64,000 nt of DNA from Cyclina sinensis (taxonomy: Eukaryota; Mollusca; Bivalvia; Venerida; Veneridae). The notes under the pieces are model-generated. The model saw only the letters and a program-made list of their open reading frames with translations, was not told the DNA's origin and did no database searches. Shown piece by piece: positions 53,119-64,000 of the stretch. The stretch spans positions 47,465,134 to 47,529,133 of the forward strand of contig JAAONU010000001.1 in the NCBI GenBank assembly GCA_012932295.1, given 5' to 3'. Position 1 is the first letter of the stretch. Each line of letters begins with the position of its first letter. Position numbers and translations under genes: made by a program.

Positions 53119-53560
53119 CTACCGCTTGCAAAACTGATTAGAGTTTACACTGTTAGGTAGAGAACGAGACTCGTCGGTACACCTGTCAAAATCAATTAAA
53201 GCGCCGCCGAATGTGTTTCTTTCAAACTCCGCCTTTTACCTGTCAAAAGTGTCATTCTAGTGTCATTCTATATACAAAATTGAAAACTGGTTTGGAAAAA
53301 AACATATTGAATGAAGATTTCCGGTAGCAACGCAGCGACAATTACGACACGGTAACTTTGGCGCCTCCCAGGCACATTTTTCCGGCTGCGGATAGATTGG
53401 AAGACACAGTTTTATTGATATGTATACCTGAGAAAACTGCCTTGCTGTGATTGGATGATCAGTAAAGTGACAGTTTTAAGGTACTGAAATGAAGCATCGT
53501 AAGGTCACGATTTACCGCTTTCCGAATACGTGAAACTCTAATCAGTTTTGCAAGCGGTAG
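53119..53560. mobile_element. 442-bp MITE with 28-bp perfect inverted ends, TA target duplication
   Basis: Left end CTACCGCTTGCAAAACTGAT continuing to 53146; the exact inverse occupies 53533-53560. TA flanks both sides (53117-53118, 53561-53562). Unit 1 lacks it at the matching site (~42815), confirming insertion after the segmental duplication. Interior GC content is higher than the surroundings and contains direct repeats of 'acctgtcaaaa' and 'gtgtcattcta'. No transposase is encoded. TA duplication suggests a Tc1/mariner-type mobiliser. Confidence 0.92.
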
Positions 53561-53974
53561 TATATTCAAAGGAAGAAAAAAAAATATTCATTAAATTCCG
53601 TTTAATGTTCCTGACTATTTTCATTTGTGGTACCAAAACACTATTATACTGAAAACATTTGAATTTTTAATAAAGTTTACAATATGAGCTCTTCAGAGCA
53701 TATGAAAGTAACCTTAAGATATAACTTATAGGCCATTGCAAACAGCAACAGTTCTTCTTGCTTTGTAAAGACATGCATCTGAAACAGAGGAAATAAAACT
53801 CATATCATACAGTCATACAGTCTCTTTTTATGTACTCACGATTCTCCGATTATATTAAATTTCTTTTACGTAGAAAAGGCGTTATATTTATAGTCGATTA
53901 AAAATGAACGTCTGATGAAAGGGTGGCTTCTAATGCCCTGACATATTTTCTGTTCGTTCGGCTGATATTTTAAA

Positions 53975-54008
53975 GATGATGATAATGATGATGATGGTGA
54001 TGATTATT
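53975..54008. repeat. (GAT)n simple repeat
   Basis: Interrupted GAT/ATG trinucleotide run upstream of P450 copy 2. A short CA run follows at 54041-54057. Confidence 0.85.
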
Positions 54009-54362
54009 ATATCTGAAAACACAGGTGCATATCCTTTACGAAACACACACACACACATAAAAATTGTCTTTTCAAAATACAAAATAAGATACTCTTTCTA
54101 CTTAAACAATACACTCAAATGTTGTGCTTTGTTTCGAGCCCATGTTTTAAGGTTTACGTAAAAAGCCGAAAATGAAACTGATTTTCATAACAAAGCTCAC
54201 TATTAAACGATTGTAATCAATTTTACAAAGTGCTTTAAATTCCATTCATGAATTCTTACTATTTTGTACTCAAATCAGTTTGACAATCCATGAAGTATTG
54301 GTCTGCTTTGAAATAACCAGCAGTTTCAAATTTCAGAAAGACAACATTAAGTTTAGGTAACG

Positions 54363-54394
54363 CACGTGTAGGACCTGTCCTGTTAAATGCAAAT
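54363..54394 (+). promoter_or_regulatory. Conserved upstream E-box and octamer, P450 copy 2
   Basis: CACGTG at 54363-54368 and ATGCAAAT at 54387-54394, in the same order as in unit 1 but slightly closer together. A TATATATA lies just downstream (~54402-54411) and is not kept in unit 1. Candidate promoter elements only. Confidence 0.35.
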
Positions 54395-54719
54395 ACGCTC
54401 TGTATATATATTGGTTCAGGTCTTAATTTAACACAAACATAACAAATGTCAAATATTGTTTATGAATTTAAATGATCGTCAGAGGAATAGTTATAGTGCA
54501 CTTAAAATCGACATCTACATTCTGTATTTGTAGTTTATTTCATCTTGGCAAGCAAAACTGGATCTTTAACTCGTCGGGTCGACTGTATATAGTTATATAC
54601 CTACTGTTATGTAGTTCACGTATACTGTGTTTTGCTTAACGAAGCATATCATAACATTCATTTTGCAATAGGTTGTAAACCATCTTGAATAAAGGCAAAT
54701 ATATGTTTGAGATGCAATT

Positions 54720-56395
54720 ATGCTCGAAATTTCTACCGCAAGCGTTTTGGTTTTGACATTCGTTATAAACGTTCTGTTTTTTTACTACCTCGGATTTGGC
54801 AGACATAAAAATTACCCAAAAGGACCTGCTGGAATTCCTTTTCTTGGATACCTAACATTTTTCGGGAGTTACCCACCTACCACATTTTCGCAATGGAGGC
54901 AGATGTACGGAGACGTATTCTCTATTCGGATGGGAAGCTGGAGAACGATTGTCGTAAATGGATACACAGCAATCAAAGAAGCTGCTGAGAAGCCTGATGA
55001 TGCCTTCTCAGGTCGACCTAATTTTACGACACAGAAAGTCTTGCAGGAAGTGTGCGGCGAAACGTCCCTTTCCTTTGGACCGTATAGTGAATCTTATTTG
55101 CAACATCGAAAGATAACTACTACTGTTCTGCGTATCTTTACGAAACAACGAAGCGAAATCACTGAAGATCTAATCAAAGAAGAAGCCGAGAAACTCGTAG
55201 AAAATATATTGAAGGAATCAAATAATAAACCAGTCGATTTAAGGTCTGCTATTCAATATGCCGCTGGTAGTGTGATTAAGTCAGACGAGGATTGGATATC
55301 AAAAGACAGATAGACACAATGGTTGAAGATTCAAACAGGTTTACTAAGTTCACAGGAAGTGGAAACCCTTGCGACGTCATGCCATGGTTGCAGTACGTTA
55401 TGCCATGGAGAATTGCCGCCTTTAAAAGTATGTTGATGCAAGGTTATTCAATAAGGAAGAAGCTAATTGAAGACCACGTGCAAACATTTTGTGCCAGCAA
55501 TATAAGGGATGTCACAGATGCATTTTTAGCGGTTGATATACCAGAAAATAACGGAAAATCTTCCATAACAAGGTAAATAAAATTTCTATTTAATGACTCA
55601 TTGTTTTGAGCATAACATGAAATACTCAGCTAACCATGAGCAATGAAACATCATGGCTAAAGTGTTTGATTACATTGAGCCATTGAGAGTAAAGATTATG
55701 TACTAATTCTATCAAACTCATAGAAATATCTTATGCATGACCTACAATATATTCTTACTTTGTCCTGCAGGTCAAGACTCATAAACACTACACATGATCT
55801 TTGGGGAGCTGGATTCGACACTACTAACAAGACGTTGCAATGGATCATTTTGTACATGGTCATATATCCGGAAGTGCAGAAACGAGTTCAAAACGAAATT
55901 GATGACGTCATCGGAAGTGGAAACATAGTCAGACTTAAAGATAAATCACGCCTTGTCTACACAGAAGCGACAATATTTGAAGTTATGCGTATGTCTGCGC
56001 TTGTACCGTTTGCTCTGCTTTACATCACCACTAAGGGCACAATTTTAGGCGGGTATGATATTGATAAGGGTACTGTTGTGCTTTATAATCTGCATTCGGT
56101 TTCGTATGACAAGGATTATTGGGGAGATCCGCAGAATTTTCGACCTGAACGCCTTATTGACATTAACAGTGAACTGGATTGGGCAAAATGCAGCCATATC
56201 TTATCTTTTGGACTTGGCAGACGACGATGCGTTGGTGAATTTCTTGCAAAGATGGAACTTTTTCTTCTCTTTTCCAATGTTATAAGACGGTGCGAATTTT
56301 CAAAGTCAGACGACGAATCGTACGATCTCACGCCTGATCCTGGACTTATATACTCACCAAAACCGTTTCATGTTGTGGTCAAAGAAAGGCAATAA
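54720..56395 (+). pseudogene. CYP2-like (clan 2) cytochrome P450, copy 2, near-intact but frameshifted
   Basis: Two exons: 54720-55572 and 55771-56395, with a 198-base intron (AAG|gtaaat..tcctgcag). Clan 2 P450s are ER-anchored heme monooxygenases. Order: membrane anchor (residues ~4-25), proline hinge PKGPAGIPFLG, 'VVNGYTAIKEA', 'FSGRP', HRK of the C-helix with Tyr where WxxxR has Trp, I-helix AGFDTTNKT (acid and Thr present), EVMR (ExxR kept), PERL, and heme motif FGLGRRRCVG with its Cys ligand. Length without the lesion would be ~495 residues, normal for the family. Compared with copy 1, ten bases are missing at ~55280, after 'GSVIK', which shifts the frame and puts a stop at 55311-55313. 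All else looks functional, so either a young pseudogene or a local sequence error. Confidence 0.8.
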
Positions 56396-56697
56396 GGGAT
56401 TATTGTCTTTTTTTCAAAGCAGTCATATTTTTGAGAGTTCATTTCAACAGGTAGATATTATGGTGTAAATAATGTACACGTCGTCTACATTGCTATGGAT
56501 ATCGGACGTGATGATAAAGCCGTATTTTAAGGACTGTTGAGCGAATTTCCCATAATCTTATATTCAGAGCTTAATTAAATTCTAGTTTATATTTCACCTT
56601 ACCTCAAATGTTTCTTTTAATTTTACTTATCTTATTACTGTAATAACCAAGCGACAACCTTTACAGTACTGTCATAATACTCTGAGTCAAAGCTTTG

Positions 56698-56703
56698 AAT
56701 AAA
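56698..56703 (+). terminator. AATAAA poly(A) signal candidate, P450 copy 2
   Basis: AATAAA ~300 bases after the stop codon, in a stretch alignable with unit 1, where the matching sequence reads 'gtataaaa'. Confidence 0.4.
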
Positions 56704-57230
56704 ATTGTATACTACCTTAAATATTATATTATAAAATTGTAAGCAGAAACATTATATCAGTCGTTAGAAAAAAAAACTATAGAAAATGAAAATATAAAGT
56801 AGCGTTGCTGTATCGCTTGTTTAAGTTGAGGATTTATTGAAGCTGTAAATTTTAAAGATTTTTTTCTCCTACATGTTAAGAAAAGAACGGTTAGTTTTGT
56901 GGCTAATCGCACGGAACTTTAACTTTTAGAACTAATCAATGTTTATGAAATCGTTGTTATGGTTTATGATAACTAATTGTTTTTGTACTTATTATATTTT
57001 TTCTAGTGTACAGTACATTTTATGTTGCACATATCGTTTAGAATGGTTAAATACAAATGTCACTTCTTCAACCAATTTAGAGGGTAGATCTTTGTATACA
57101 AATGTTTGAGCTTGAGGATATCAAATAGATGGGTTCAAAGTGAACACGGATCTCCCATGCAGCCCCATCGATAAACATTATCGAGTATAAGAATATAAAT
57201 GGAAACACACACTTCAACATTTTGAAATAT

Positions 57231-57236
57231 TTTATT
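57231..57236 (-). terminator. AATAAA poly(A) signal of peptide gene 2
   Basis: Minus-strand AATAAA ~200 bases past the peptide stop codon, matching 46906-46911. Confidence 0.6.
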
Positions 57237-57431
57237 GTACAAAACGTAAGAAAAATGGTTGAATAATCCAGGTGTATGGCAAATATGTAGTATAGATTTC
57301 GTGATGTAATTGTATACTTCCGTAATTGTATGCAAGCAACTACAAATAGCGATGAATGCAACAAAAACGATGATTGTTTTAGTATTTTATACTCCGTTTC
57401 TTTCTCAGTAGTTCGTTGTTTCGCTGGTGCC

Positions 57432-58672
57432 CTAGTATTTGATTGGGTACACGGGCTGAATTGGTTTGACTGGTCGGATCGGGTACACAGGTTTAACTGG
57501 ATTGATTAGATCACCACAGAATCTCAAAGTGCACACTGTAGGCTGTAATAGACGTTTTATACATTTTTTTTATAACAGTTTGTGTTCTTGAAATATTGAC
57601 TGCATTACAAGTAAGAAACCAAGGAATATAATCGACTGCTGTCTTAGATATTGATCTATATTGAGCTGCACACAACTTTACAAACTTTAAAAGAATGCAT
57701 GACAGGTCATGCATTATTCAACTTAGTACATCTTAATTTACTCCCTGCATTATATGATTTGCATGATAAACACCACTTACTCTTCCAAATGTTCCACAAG
57801 TACAAGTATTGCAGCCGTCATAGTAACTCTGACCAGGGAGTACAGGTCGGCCGGTGTAGTCGTAACAATAGACTGAAAATGCAGAATATAAAAGTATCAC
57901 CTTGTATTTAGGTATTTATCGTAGTGCTGCTATATGCAATCTAACAACTCGACGCAGATAAGATTTAAATGTTTCCGTTGCCTATTTCAGAAATCACTTT
58001 TCAACAGCGTGTATTATCTTTTCAGAGCGCTACTTCGTAAAATAGTGTGATTAATAACTTCTCATTTTTGTGTGTGCGTCTGAATGACGGAAATGTTATA
58101 AGCGCTTTATATAAAAAGGAAAAAAAAGATTTCTCGAAATAAAAGATTCTTACCTTGTTTAACTGGGTACTTTGGCTTGATATACCCTGAAAGTAGACAA
58201 GTTTACATTGTATTAACTAGTTTGTCATTTGTAATAAAAATTATCTTAATTATTGTTTTAAGGTGCATCCGTTAAATGATTGGTTATCGGATAAAAAGAT
58301 ACAAAAATAGTTGAAACAAACTATACTTTATCTTAAAATTCATCAAAATAAGAAGAGGTAAAGAATGCAGCAATCAGAAATATATTGTAGACACAGAGTA
58401 AAGATTCTAGAGAACGTTGGTCCAACCATTTTCCCTCTTGAGTATTTTGATTTTAATTTTTTCAGAAATCGTTTATATGCAGTAAAATATGTAGTTTCAG
58501 TATATCATGATATTGTAATTGTCTTGATATATTTTACTATATTTTCAATCCTTACAAAATACAAAGATTGATATTAGAGAGAAAAAAATCCACTAAATAT
58601 ATCAGCCTTGAAGCGAAATTTGATCAACAACAACAACAACAACAACAAAACAAACAACAAAAACAAACAAAG

Positions 58673-58703
<31 letters not shown>

Positions 58704-59213
58704 AAACACTTATTATTAACTTGTATTTGAACTGAATAAAGTTAAATGCCAATTTAACGGCATTTTTAATATGAAAGGTATAGACAATAGATACATTTAT
58801 TTATGCTAATTATAAAGTAAAGAAGCTAAAAAACAACTACAACAACAACAACAACAAAAAGCAAGATGGCAATTCATTTCCCCGAATGCTATACTAAATA
58901 ACATCATAATGATTTAATTAAGTCAAGTTTCTATTTTGATTGAAATTATGAATTTTATCTGCAGTATATTGTCTTCATCTTTTGCGGCCTTTTTCTTGCT
59001 AAACTAAATGCCGTTTTCTTATCATTTAAACGTCTTTTTTTAATATCGACACTGTTGATATGAGCGACGAAATTCTAAATCTTTCATTTTATCATTGAAT
59101 GACCAAAATGATTGAAAACAAATAATGGTGTGTAAATATTCAAAACCCTACTTACTGGCTTGTCCCATTACTAAACAACCAAGCAACAAGCAGACGACAG
59201 CAAGGGAGTTCAT
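57432..59213 (-). CDS. Secreted six-cysteine, Pro/Tyr/Lys-rich protein, copy 2 (97 aa, 4 exons)
   Basis: Exons 59156-59213, 58154-58186, 57781-57872 and 57432-57542, with the same splice sites and phases as copy 1. The signal peptide exon and all 31 residues of exon 3 are identical to copy 1. Differences are few: Arg for Met at 20, Leu for Met at 67, Phe for Tyr at 69, Asn for Lys at 75, Lys for Gln at 78. All six cysteines and both PVYPI motifs are kept. The three base differences in exon 3 are all silent. Intron 3 lacks the element found in copy 1; intron 1 has gained A-rich repeats (58624-58707, 58832-58860). Likely function as for copy 1: an extracellular, possibly protease-inhibiting or structural/adhesive small protein; not named by any family I can assign with certainty. 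Confidence 0.85.
58624..58707. repeat. (CAA)n then 27-base poly-A
   Basis: CAA units, then mixed AAAC, then a long A run, inside intron 1 of peptide gene 2. The unit 1 site has only a short A run, so it expanded in unit 2. Confidence 0.95.
58832..58860. repeat. (CAA)n microsatellite
   Basis: Second CAA run in intron 1 of peptide gene 2, where unit 1 reads plain 'aaaatgcaaaaac'. Confidence 0.9.
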
Positions 59214-59304
59214 TTTGTTCGTCGGTTGTTCGAGTATATACTCTAAGTAGAACACAATCTTTTGGAAACAAATATCAGTGTGAATACAAAAATCCTCAGG
59301 TCCA

Positions 59305-59312
59305 TATTTATA
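59305..59312 (-). promoter_or_regulatory. TATA box of peptide gene 2
   Basis: Minus-strand TATAAATA ~92 bases upstream of the start codon, same spacing as copy 1. The palindrome GAGTATATACTC is also kept. Confidence 0.6.
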
Positions 59313-60150
59313 CTTTTTTCTGATGGGATTTTTTCCTCATTGTGTGGTTACTAATGAAACACTTACGTCTATATTTTTATGATATCGACAATAAAAATCC
59401 CTGCGTGGCTGACCAATGGATGATTTGTATTGATGTAGTGGCCATACGTAAAGTGTCAACTGGTTGTCTTCATTATACGTCACCGCAACATTGTGCAATA
59501 GACGTAAACACAGGGCATGTAAGGCTGCCACGTATATTTATTACAATTGGTTTTAGTCATTTGTCCGTAACGCGACATGCATATCCTTGTTTGTTGTCAG
59601 ATAATAGAAGTAAAAAAATCTACGTCAATTCAGTTCACTTACATAAATCTGTTATAATACATTTATAAAAACAGTTGTTGTTTTTTTTTCATTGTGTGAT
59701 GGGCGTTTAAAAATGATCCCTATTTTAATTTGTTTTAGGAGTTAATAATCAAAAGGACAATCGCATCTGACTTCATCAGTGTTTTTTCGTTACTATTTTT
59801 AGCTTACTAACAAAAATAATAGAATCAGAAGTCTATATAGTTTTAGGTAAATAATCTGTAGAAAAAACACGAATGTTAGACAGTGTATAAAATATATTCA
59901 TATCGTTTTAAGATTCAATTCAAAGTTTTACTGACTGTTATACTTAACAGTGTCTATTAAGATTATATTAGATACCAATTCTCACCTAAAAATGTGGATT
60001 TTTACTTGAAATTGAAAGAAACTAGATCATAACACTTGCTAACGAATAGAAAAAGTCATTACGATGCATGAATAAGATTATTTGTCAGTTATATGACAGC
60101 ATATCCCATAAAAGCGTCACTTATGTTTAATGAATTGCTTATTAATTGAT

Positions 60151-63038
60151 AAGAAAATTAATCGGCTCTTTATAATTGAATTGTTTAAAAAAGTATCAAT
60201 TATAATCATTTTTTAAATTAATATTCTTCATTAACAAGGAACGTGTTTCAAGGAAGGGGGTCGTATTTGATAGAGTTCATAAATCTTACAATAACAGTGT
60301 CAATCATACCGTGTACATTAAATAGTGACAGAAAAGATACATTTGTGGCGATAATGATATAAAAAGTTCGGTTGCCAGCCAGGTAAGTAGACCACAGCAA
60401 GATAAGTCGATGTTTTCATGTTGAATATGAAACTTTCAAAAGTTAACGATTCAAAATTATTTTTACTCAAATGCTTGACACTACACTAAATTACGGTTTG
60501 AAAAACGAGTGGTCGAGTATAATACGTCATCTGTAAGAGCAAATTACACAAGTCAGTAGTCGTTTTTATCAAAGTACGTTCTTCAATTTTCCCATAATTT
60601 CCCTTCAACATAATATCTGCTTGGCCACTGGTAATAGATTTTAAAACAAGATTACCAGCCTATCATTTCAAATGCAAAGAGAAATATATTAGTGCAAAGG
60701 TCACGTTTTAGATGACAATTCATAACAGATATTCCGAAAAATAAAGTTTCAAAAGTATCAAGCGTTTTTTTCCATGAAAAACCCGTCTGGCTTTTTCTGT
60801 CTATAAAGCAATTGCATAGAGTTAGAAGCATCTTTAATAAACTAGTTCTCTCATTTAATTTGGTTTAATATATTCCGAGAATAATTTAGAATAAATACGA
60901 ATAGTTTCTTATTGTATGTCACACAAGTTTCCGTCCTATATCATTTTAATATAATAGTTATCATCGGAAACTCATGTTTTATTTAGGACTAAAATCTTAA
61001 TCTATCTCAGACGGATAACTTCTATACAAACAAACTTCAGAGCGGAAATAAAGAAATCTTTTCACGCTCCCTATTCGGCTCCCAAACCCCAGTTTCTTAT
61101 AGAGACCTTTGTTATTCCTGAATTATGTTCTCAGTTTATTGTTATTCTGCATTGTATGTCGAGTATTTAGATTTTCATTAAATTCAACCTGTCATTATAT
61201 AAAGCTATAAATAGAACAAGTCGGACGATCCTTTTATCCTTTGTTTAAGAAGATAAATATAACTGTGCTTTCTGAATTCTTTATTTAGAGAGACAACGAT
61301 TTGATCTAGGTGTTTAAAATGGGAGACAGTAATGAATGTTTTAATGAACTGCTGACAGAGCACATGCGGCTTTAGAATGAATCAGATAGTGTTTCATATA
61401 GCAACGTCTGCGGCATAGTTTTTATAGGTAAGTCATGAGCAGATTCCATCCAGATATGGACAACTTTAAAACTAAGAATTAAAGTAGAAGACCTTTAAAC
61501 GAACTAGCGTCTCTAATGATTATGCGTTGAGTATCTGTAGCAAAGTCGAAGCGTTTTCGTAAGTAAATTCCCTCATTGTTTTTGAAAATAAATGTCTTAA
61601 TGTGTGTTAAAAATTGCACCATTTGACTGCTTTAAAGCTCAGTTATAAACGTAAAGTACAATCTTATAAAAAATGAACATTCAAAGTTATCTTGTCATCT
61701 AGATAAACATTTTTACACGTAAACTTCTTTTAAAAAATAACAGAACAGTTCGTGGCGTAGTTCCCTTAAAGTCGCTATGAGACAAAAAATGTGGAGTTAC
61801 TAAGTTGTGATGTAATTATGTTTACCTTTTAGTTTATCAATGTCTGTTTTCCTTTATGGAAACCAGTATATAAACTGATTTTTCCCTCTTGTTAGAAAAT
61901 TCAGAAAATTGATCAAACGTCGATGGTAAGTCGTAATGAGTAAAATAGTTGGCCTTTTAAGAAGCACATGTTTTGTTCTTGCGTTTTAGATGCTAAGGTT
62001 TTTTTTAAGAGTTAAGTTTAGGAAAACTGTTGTGCAACATACATTTGTGTCATAGATGTTTCTGAAGATATTTATGTATGGAATACTAATTTGCTTTGCA
62101 TGGATCTACTAACATGCAAAAGAATGATTAATATTGATTTTAACAGATTAGGTAATTTCACGCCTGTCGCGTGCCTTAATTTATTAACGGCCTTTGTGAT
62201 TTCTCGCAGGGATGATGTTGCATGTGGTGTAAACATCAACAGATTTGGTATGTTGGAAGCTATCGAAATAAGGAGCTTTCAATGCCACTTTTATGTTTTT
62301 CTTTAAAATTCAAGAGAAGTTACTATACTAATGAAAAAAAGATATGCTTCCATACACCTTGATGATTTTTTTTTTTATTTCAGCAGGATTCCTCACTTTC
62401 CCCACTGTATTTCGTTGTGTACGATTAATTACCTGAATAATCGTGTTTGCTTTTTACTCACATTTCATTGTGACTAAATTAATTATTCACTAATTTCAAG
62501 TTACTACACTAAAAAGACACTAAAAAAGACAACAACAACAATCTTAGATAATAGACATTAGTATTTGGCAGAAATGGGATTACATGAATTTTTAAATTCA
62601 GTTGCCTTCTAGAAAAAGGAGTAGGTACATCCATGAACATCTTCACACCAGATTCTGAAAAAAGACTAACTAAAAAAAATCTGAATACACTGTACACAAA
62701 ACAGAAGACGATGCTGTAGGAAAAATAATAAAAACAATATTACAAAGTATGTAACCTGTGTAAATTTTACAATAGTAACCTTAAAAAAGGGAGGGAGGGT
62801 CGGTGTACAAGGATTTTTAAATGTACAACTTGTTCTGCCAAATAATTTGCCTCGAGTGAATTAAAAAACCCAGAAAAACCGATAAAAACCACGAGAAATT
62901 CACTGAAGCGAGAAAACAAGCACGAAACTATATACCGTGAAAAACTAATAAGCTTTGCAAAGACTAGCTTTAGTACCCAAAACAGACTGGGAAAAAAGAT
63001 GAGAGTTACTGTGAAAACCATGAATAATTCTATTTATT
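60151..63038. other. AT-rich non-coding DNA
   Basis: No gene is supported. Open frames at 62091-62306 (plus) and 62767-63021 (minus) have no domain or signal peptide. Confidence 0.45.
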
Positions 63039-63655
63039 ATGCTCCCCCAAAGTTGCCGCTTTGTCCGTCCGTCTGTCCCGTCCGTTCGTTCGTCCGTCCG
63101 TCATAATTTTGTCCGGAGCATAACACAAAAACTATGAGAGATATCAAGACCAAACTTCATAGGTAGTTAGATCTGATTAAGGAGCAGTGCAGTGCACAAG
63201 AACCATTACTCTTGCTTTATTAATTTTTGAGTTATTGCCATTTGAAATTTCTCATACTTATTTTTTGTCCGGGGCATATCTCACAAAGTATATTAAGAGT
63301 TATCAACTTGAAACTTTATAAGTAGATAGATCTCATTGATGAGCAGTGCAGTGCACAAGAACCATAACTCTTGCTTTATTAATTTTTAGGTTATTGCCTT
63401 TTGAAATTTCTCATACTTATTTTTTGTCCGGGGCATATCTCACAAAGTATAAGAGATATAAACATGAAACTTTATTGGTAGATAGATCTCTATGAGGAGA
63501 AGTTCAGCGTGCAAGAACCGTTACTCTATTTTGTATAATTAAGGAGTTATTGCCGTTTGTTATTTTTCATACTTAAAAAAATATATTAAACAATAGCCCT
63601 TTTGGAATTGGCATTTATTCGGGGAGCATCCATCGGTTCTACCGATTTCTTGTTT
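63039..63655 (+). mobile_element. Non-autonomous element with three ~157-bp units and a terminal hairpin
   Basis: Left end ATGCTCCCC (63039-63047) is inverted as GGGGAGCAT at 63621-63629. It is followed by a perfect hairpin ATCGGT-TCT-ACCGAT (63632-63646) and 'ttcttgttt'. A gtccgtccgt-type tract lies at 63063-63101. Three tandem units start at ~63107, 63263 and 63422, each with 'ttttgtccggggcatatc', 'tagatagatctcat', 'gagcagtgcagtgcacaag' and 'ttattgccttttgaaattt'. No coding capacity. Same overall plan as the 47.3-kb element but unrelated sequence. Confidence 0.75.
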
Positions 63656-64000
63656 AACAATTTTGTTACTATTATGTTACCTGGTTCATAATAAAAGTGG
63701 TTGTTTTTGTGCAGTACAACCTGAGGCTTTCAAAATATACGCAATGTGTTGCACACGAAATTATCATGCAAACTTAGCTGATTTTCGTCAACACACCAGA
63801 TTATAACAAAGCTTGAACAAATACATTATACACGTTAATCGTCATACTTCAGGTAAATTAAATAAAAAAAATCAACTATAACAAGAACAGCAGAAAGCAG
63901 TTTTCCACAGTTCCTTAATTAGAACTAAAACCTAGGTTCAATTGAATATTTTGCACTTCAGCAAATTATCTCCTTGAATAGAGCATGCTGAGAATGATTT
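63656..64000. other. Non-coding edge of the window
   Basis: AT-rich; nothing recognisable. Confidence 0.4.

Larger units (their letters stand above)
50628..60150 (+). repeat. Tandem segmental duplication, unit 2 (P450 + peptide gene)
   Basis: Second copy of the ~9.4-kb unit, same gene order and orientation as 41220-50627. Bases 50628-54330 are upstream spacer, with ~0.7 kb extra at ~51.5-52.3 kb and a MITE at 53.12 kb, both absent from unit 1. Bases 56400-57430 are intergenic. Bases 59313-60150 are sequence upstream of the peptide promoter. Divergence in spacers is substantial, so the duplication is not recent. Confidence 0.9.

Overview
The window is AT-rich, intron-bearing eukaryotic DNA, most likely from a bivalve mollusc. 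This rests on the repeats: degenerate 145-165 bp tandem arrays built on phrases such as 'aggtcaaaggtcaa', 'gtgacctactttttgaccc' and 'ttttgacc..aggggcataatttgaaca', a 'gtccgtccgt' tract with 'gtccggggcatatctcac' units, and a tRNA-headed SINE. I know these styles from clam, oyster and mussel genomes. Species cannot be fixed without a search.

Positions 1-41,200 hold no gene I can support. They contain decayed tandem arrays (3.1-3.8, 7.0-7.3, 10.2-10.7 kb), a 104 bp tandem duplication (15.4 kb), an old multi-kilobase duplication (17.7-21.9 kb against 22.8-28.8 kb), a dispersed repeat family at 30.8, 32.5, 33.3 and 34.2 kb (the last copy split by a SINE with near-perfect target-site duplications), and a 1.8 kb minisatellite of about 52 bp units (35.0-36.8 kb) that changes to a 104 bp higher-order dimer.

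The gene-bearing part is a tandem segmental duplication of about 9.4 kb: copy 1 at ~41.22-50.63 kb and copy 2 at ~50.63-60.15 kb. Each unit has two tail-to-tail genes: a CYP2-like (clan 2) cytochrome P450 on the plus strand and a four-exon gene on the minus strand for a 97-residue secreted protein. The protein has a signal peptide, a six-cysteine pacifastin/VWC-like domain and a Pro/Tyr/Lys-rich tail with two PVYPI motifs. Both peptide genes are intact and nearly identical. Both P450 copies are broken, by different lesions at the same codon neighbourhood: copy 1 by two stops, a lost splice donor, a lost ExxR arginine and a C-terminal frameshift; copy 2 by one 10-bp deletion. Copy 1 also has a 150 bp, 149/150-identical duplication of its 5' end.

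The two units act as empty-site controls for each other. A ~1.1 kb Helitron/pearl-like element sits in intron 3 of peptide gene 1 only, a 442 bp TA-flanked MITE with 28 bp perfect inverted ends sits upstream of P450 copy 2 only, and ~0.7 kb more is unique to copy 2 near 52 kb. A second element at 63.04-63.66 kb shares the layout of the 47.3 kb one (internal ~157 bp tandem units and a short perfect hairpin near the right end).

If there is an undescribed system here it is the duplicated secreted peptide: an adhesive- or matrix-like tail joined to a protease-inhibitor-like cysteine domain, with an unusually conserved promoter.
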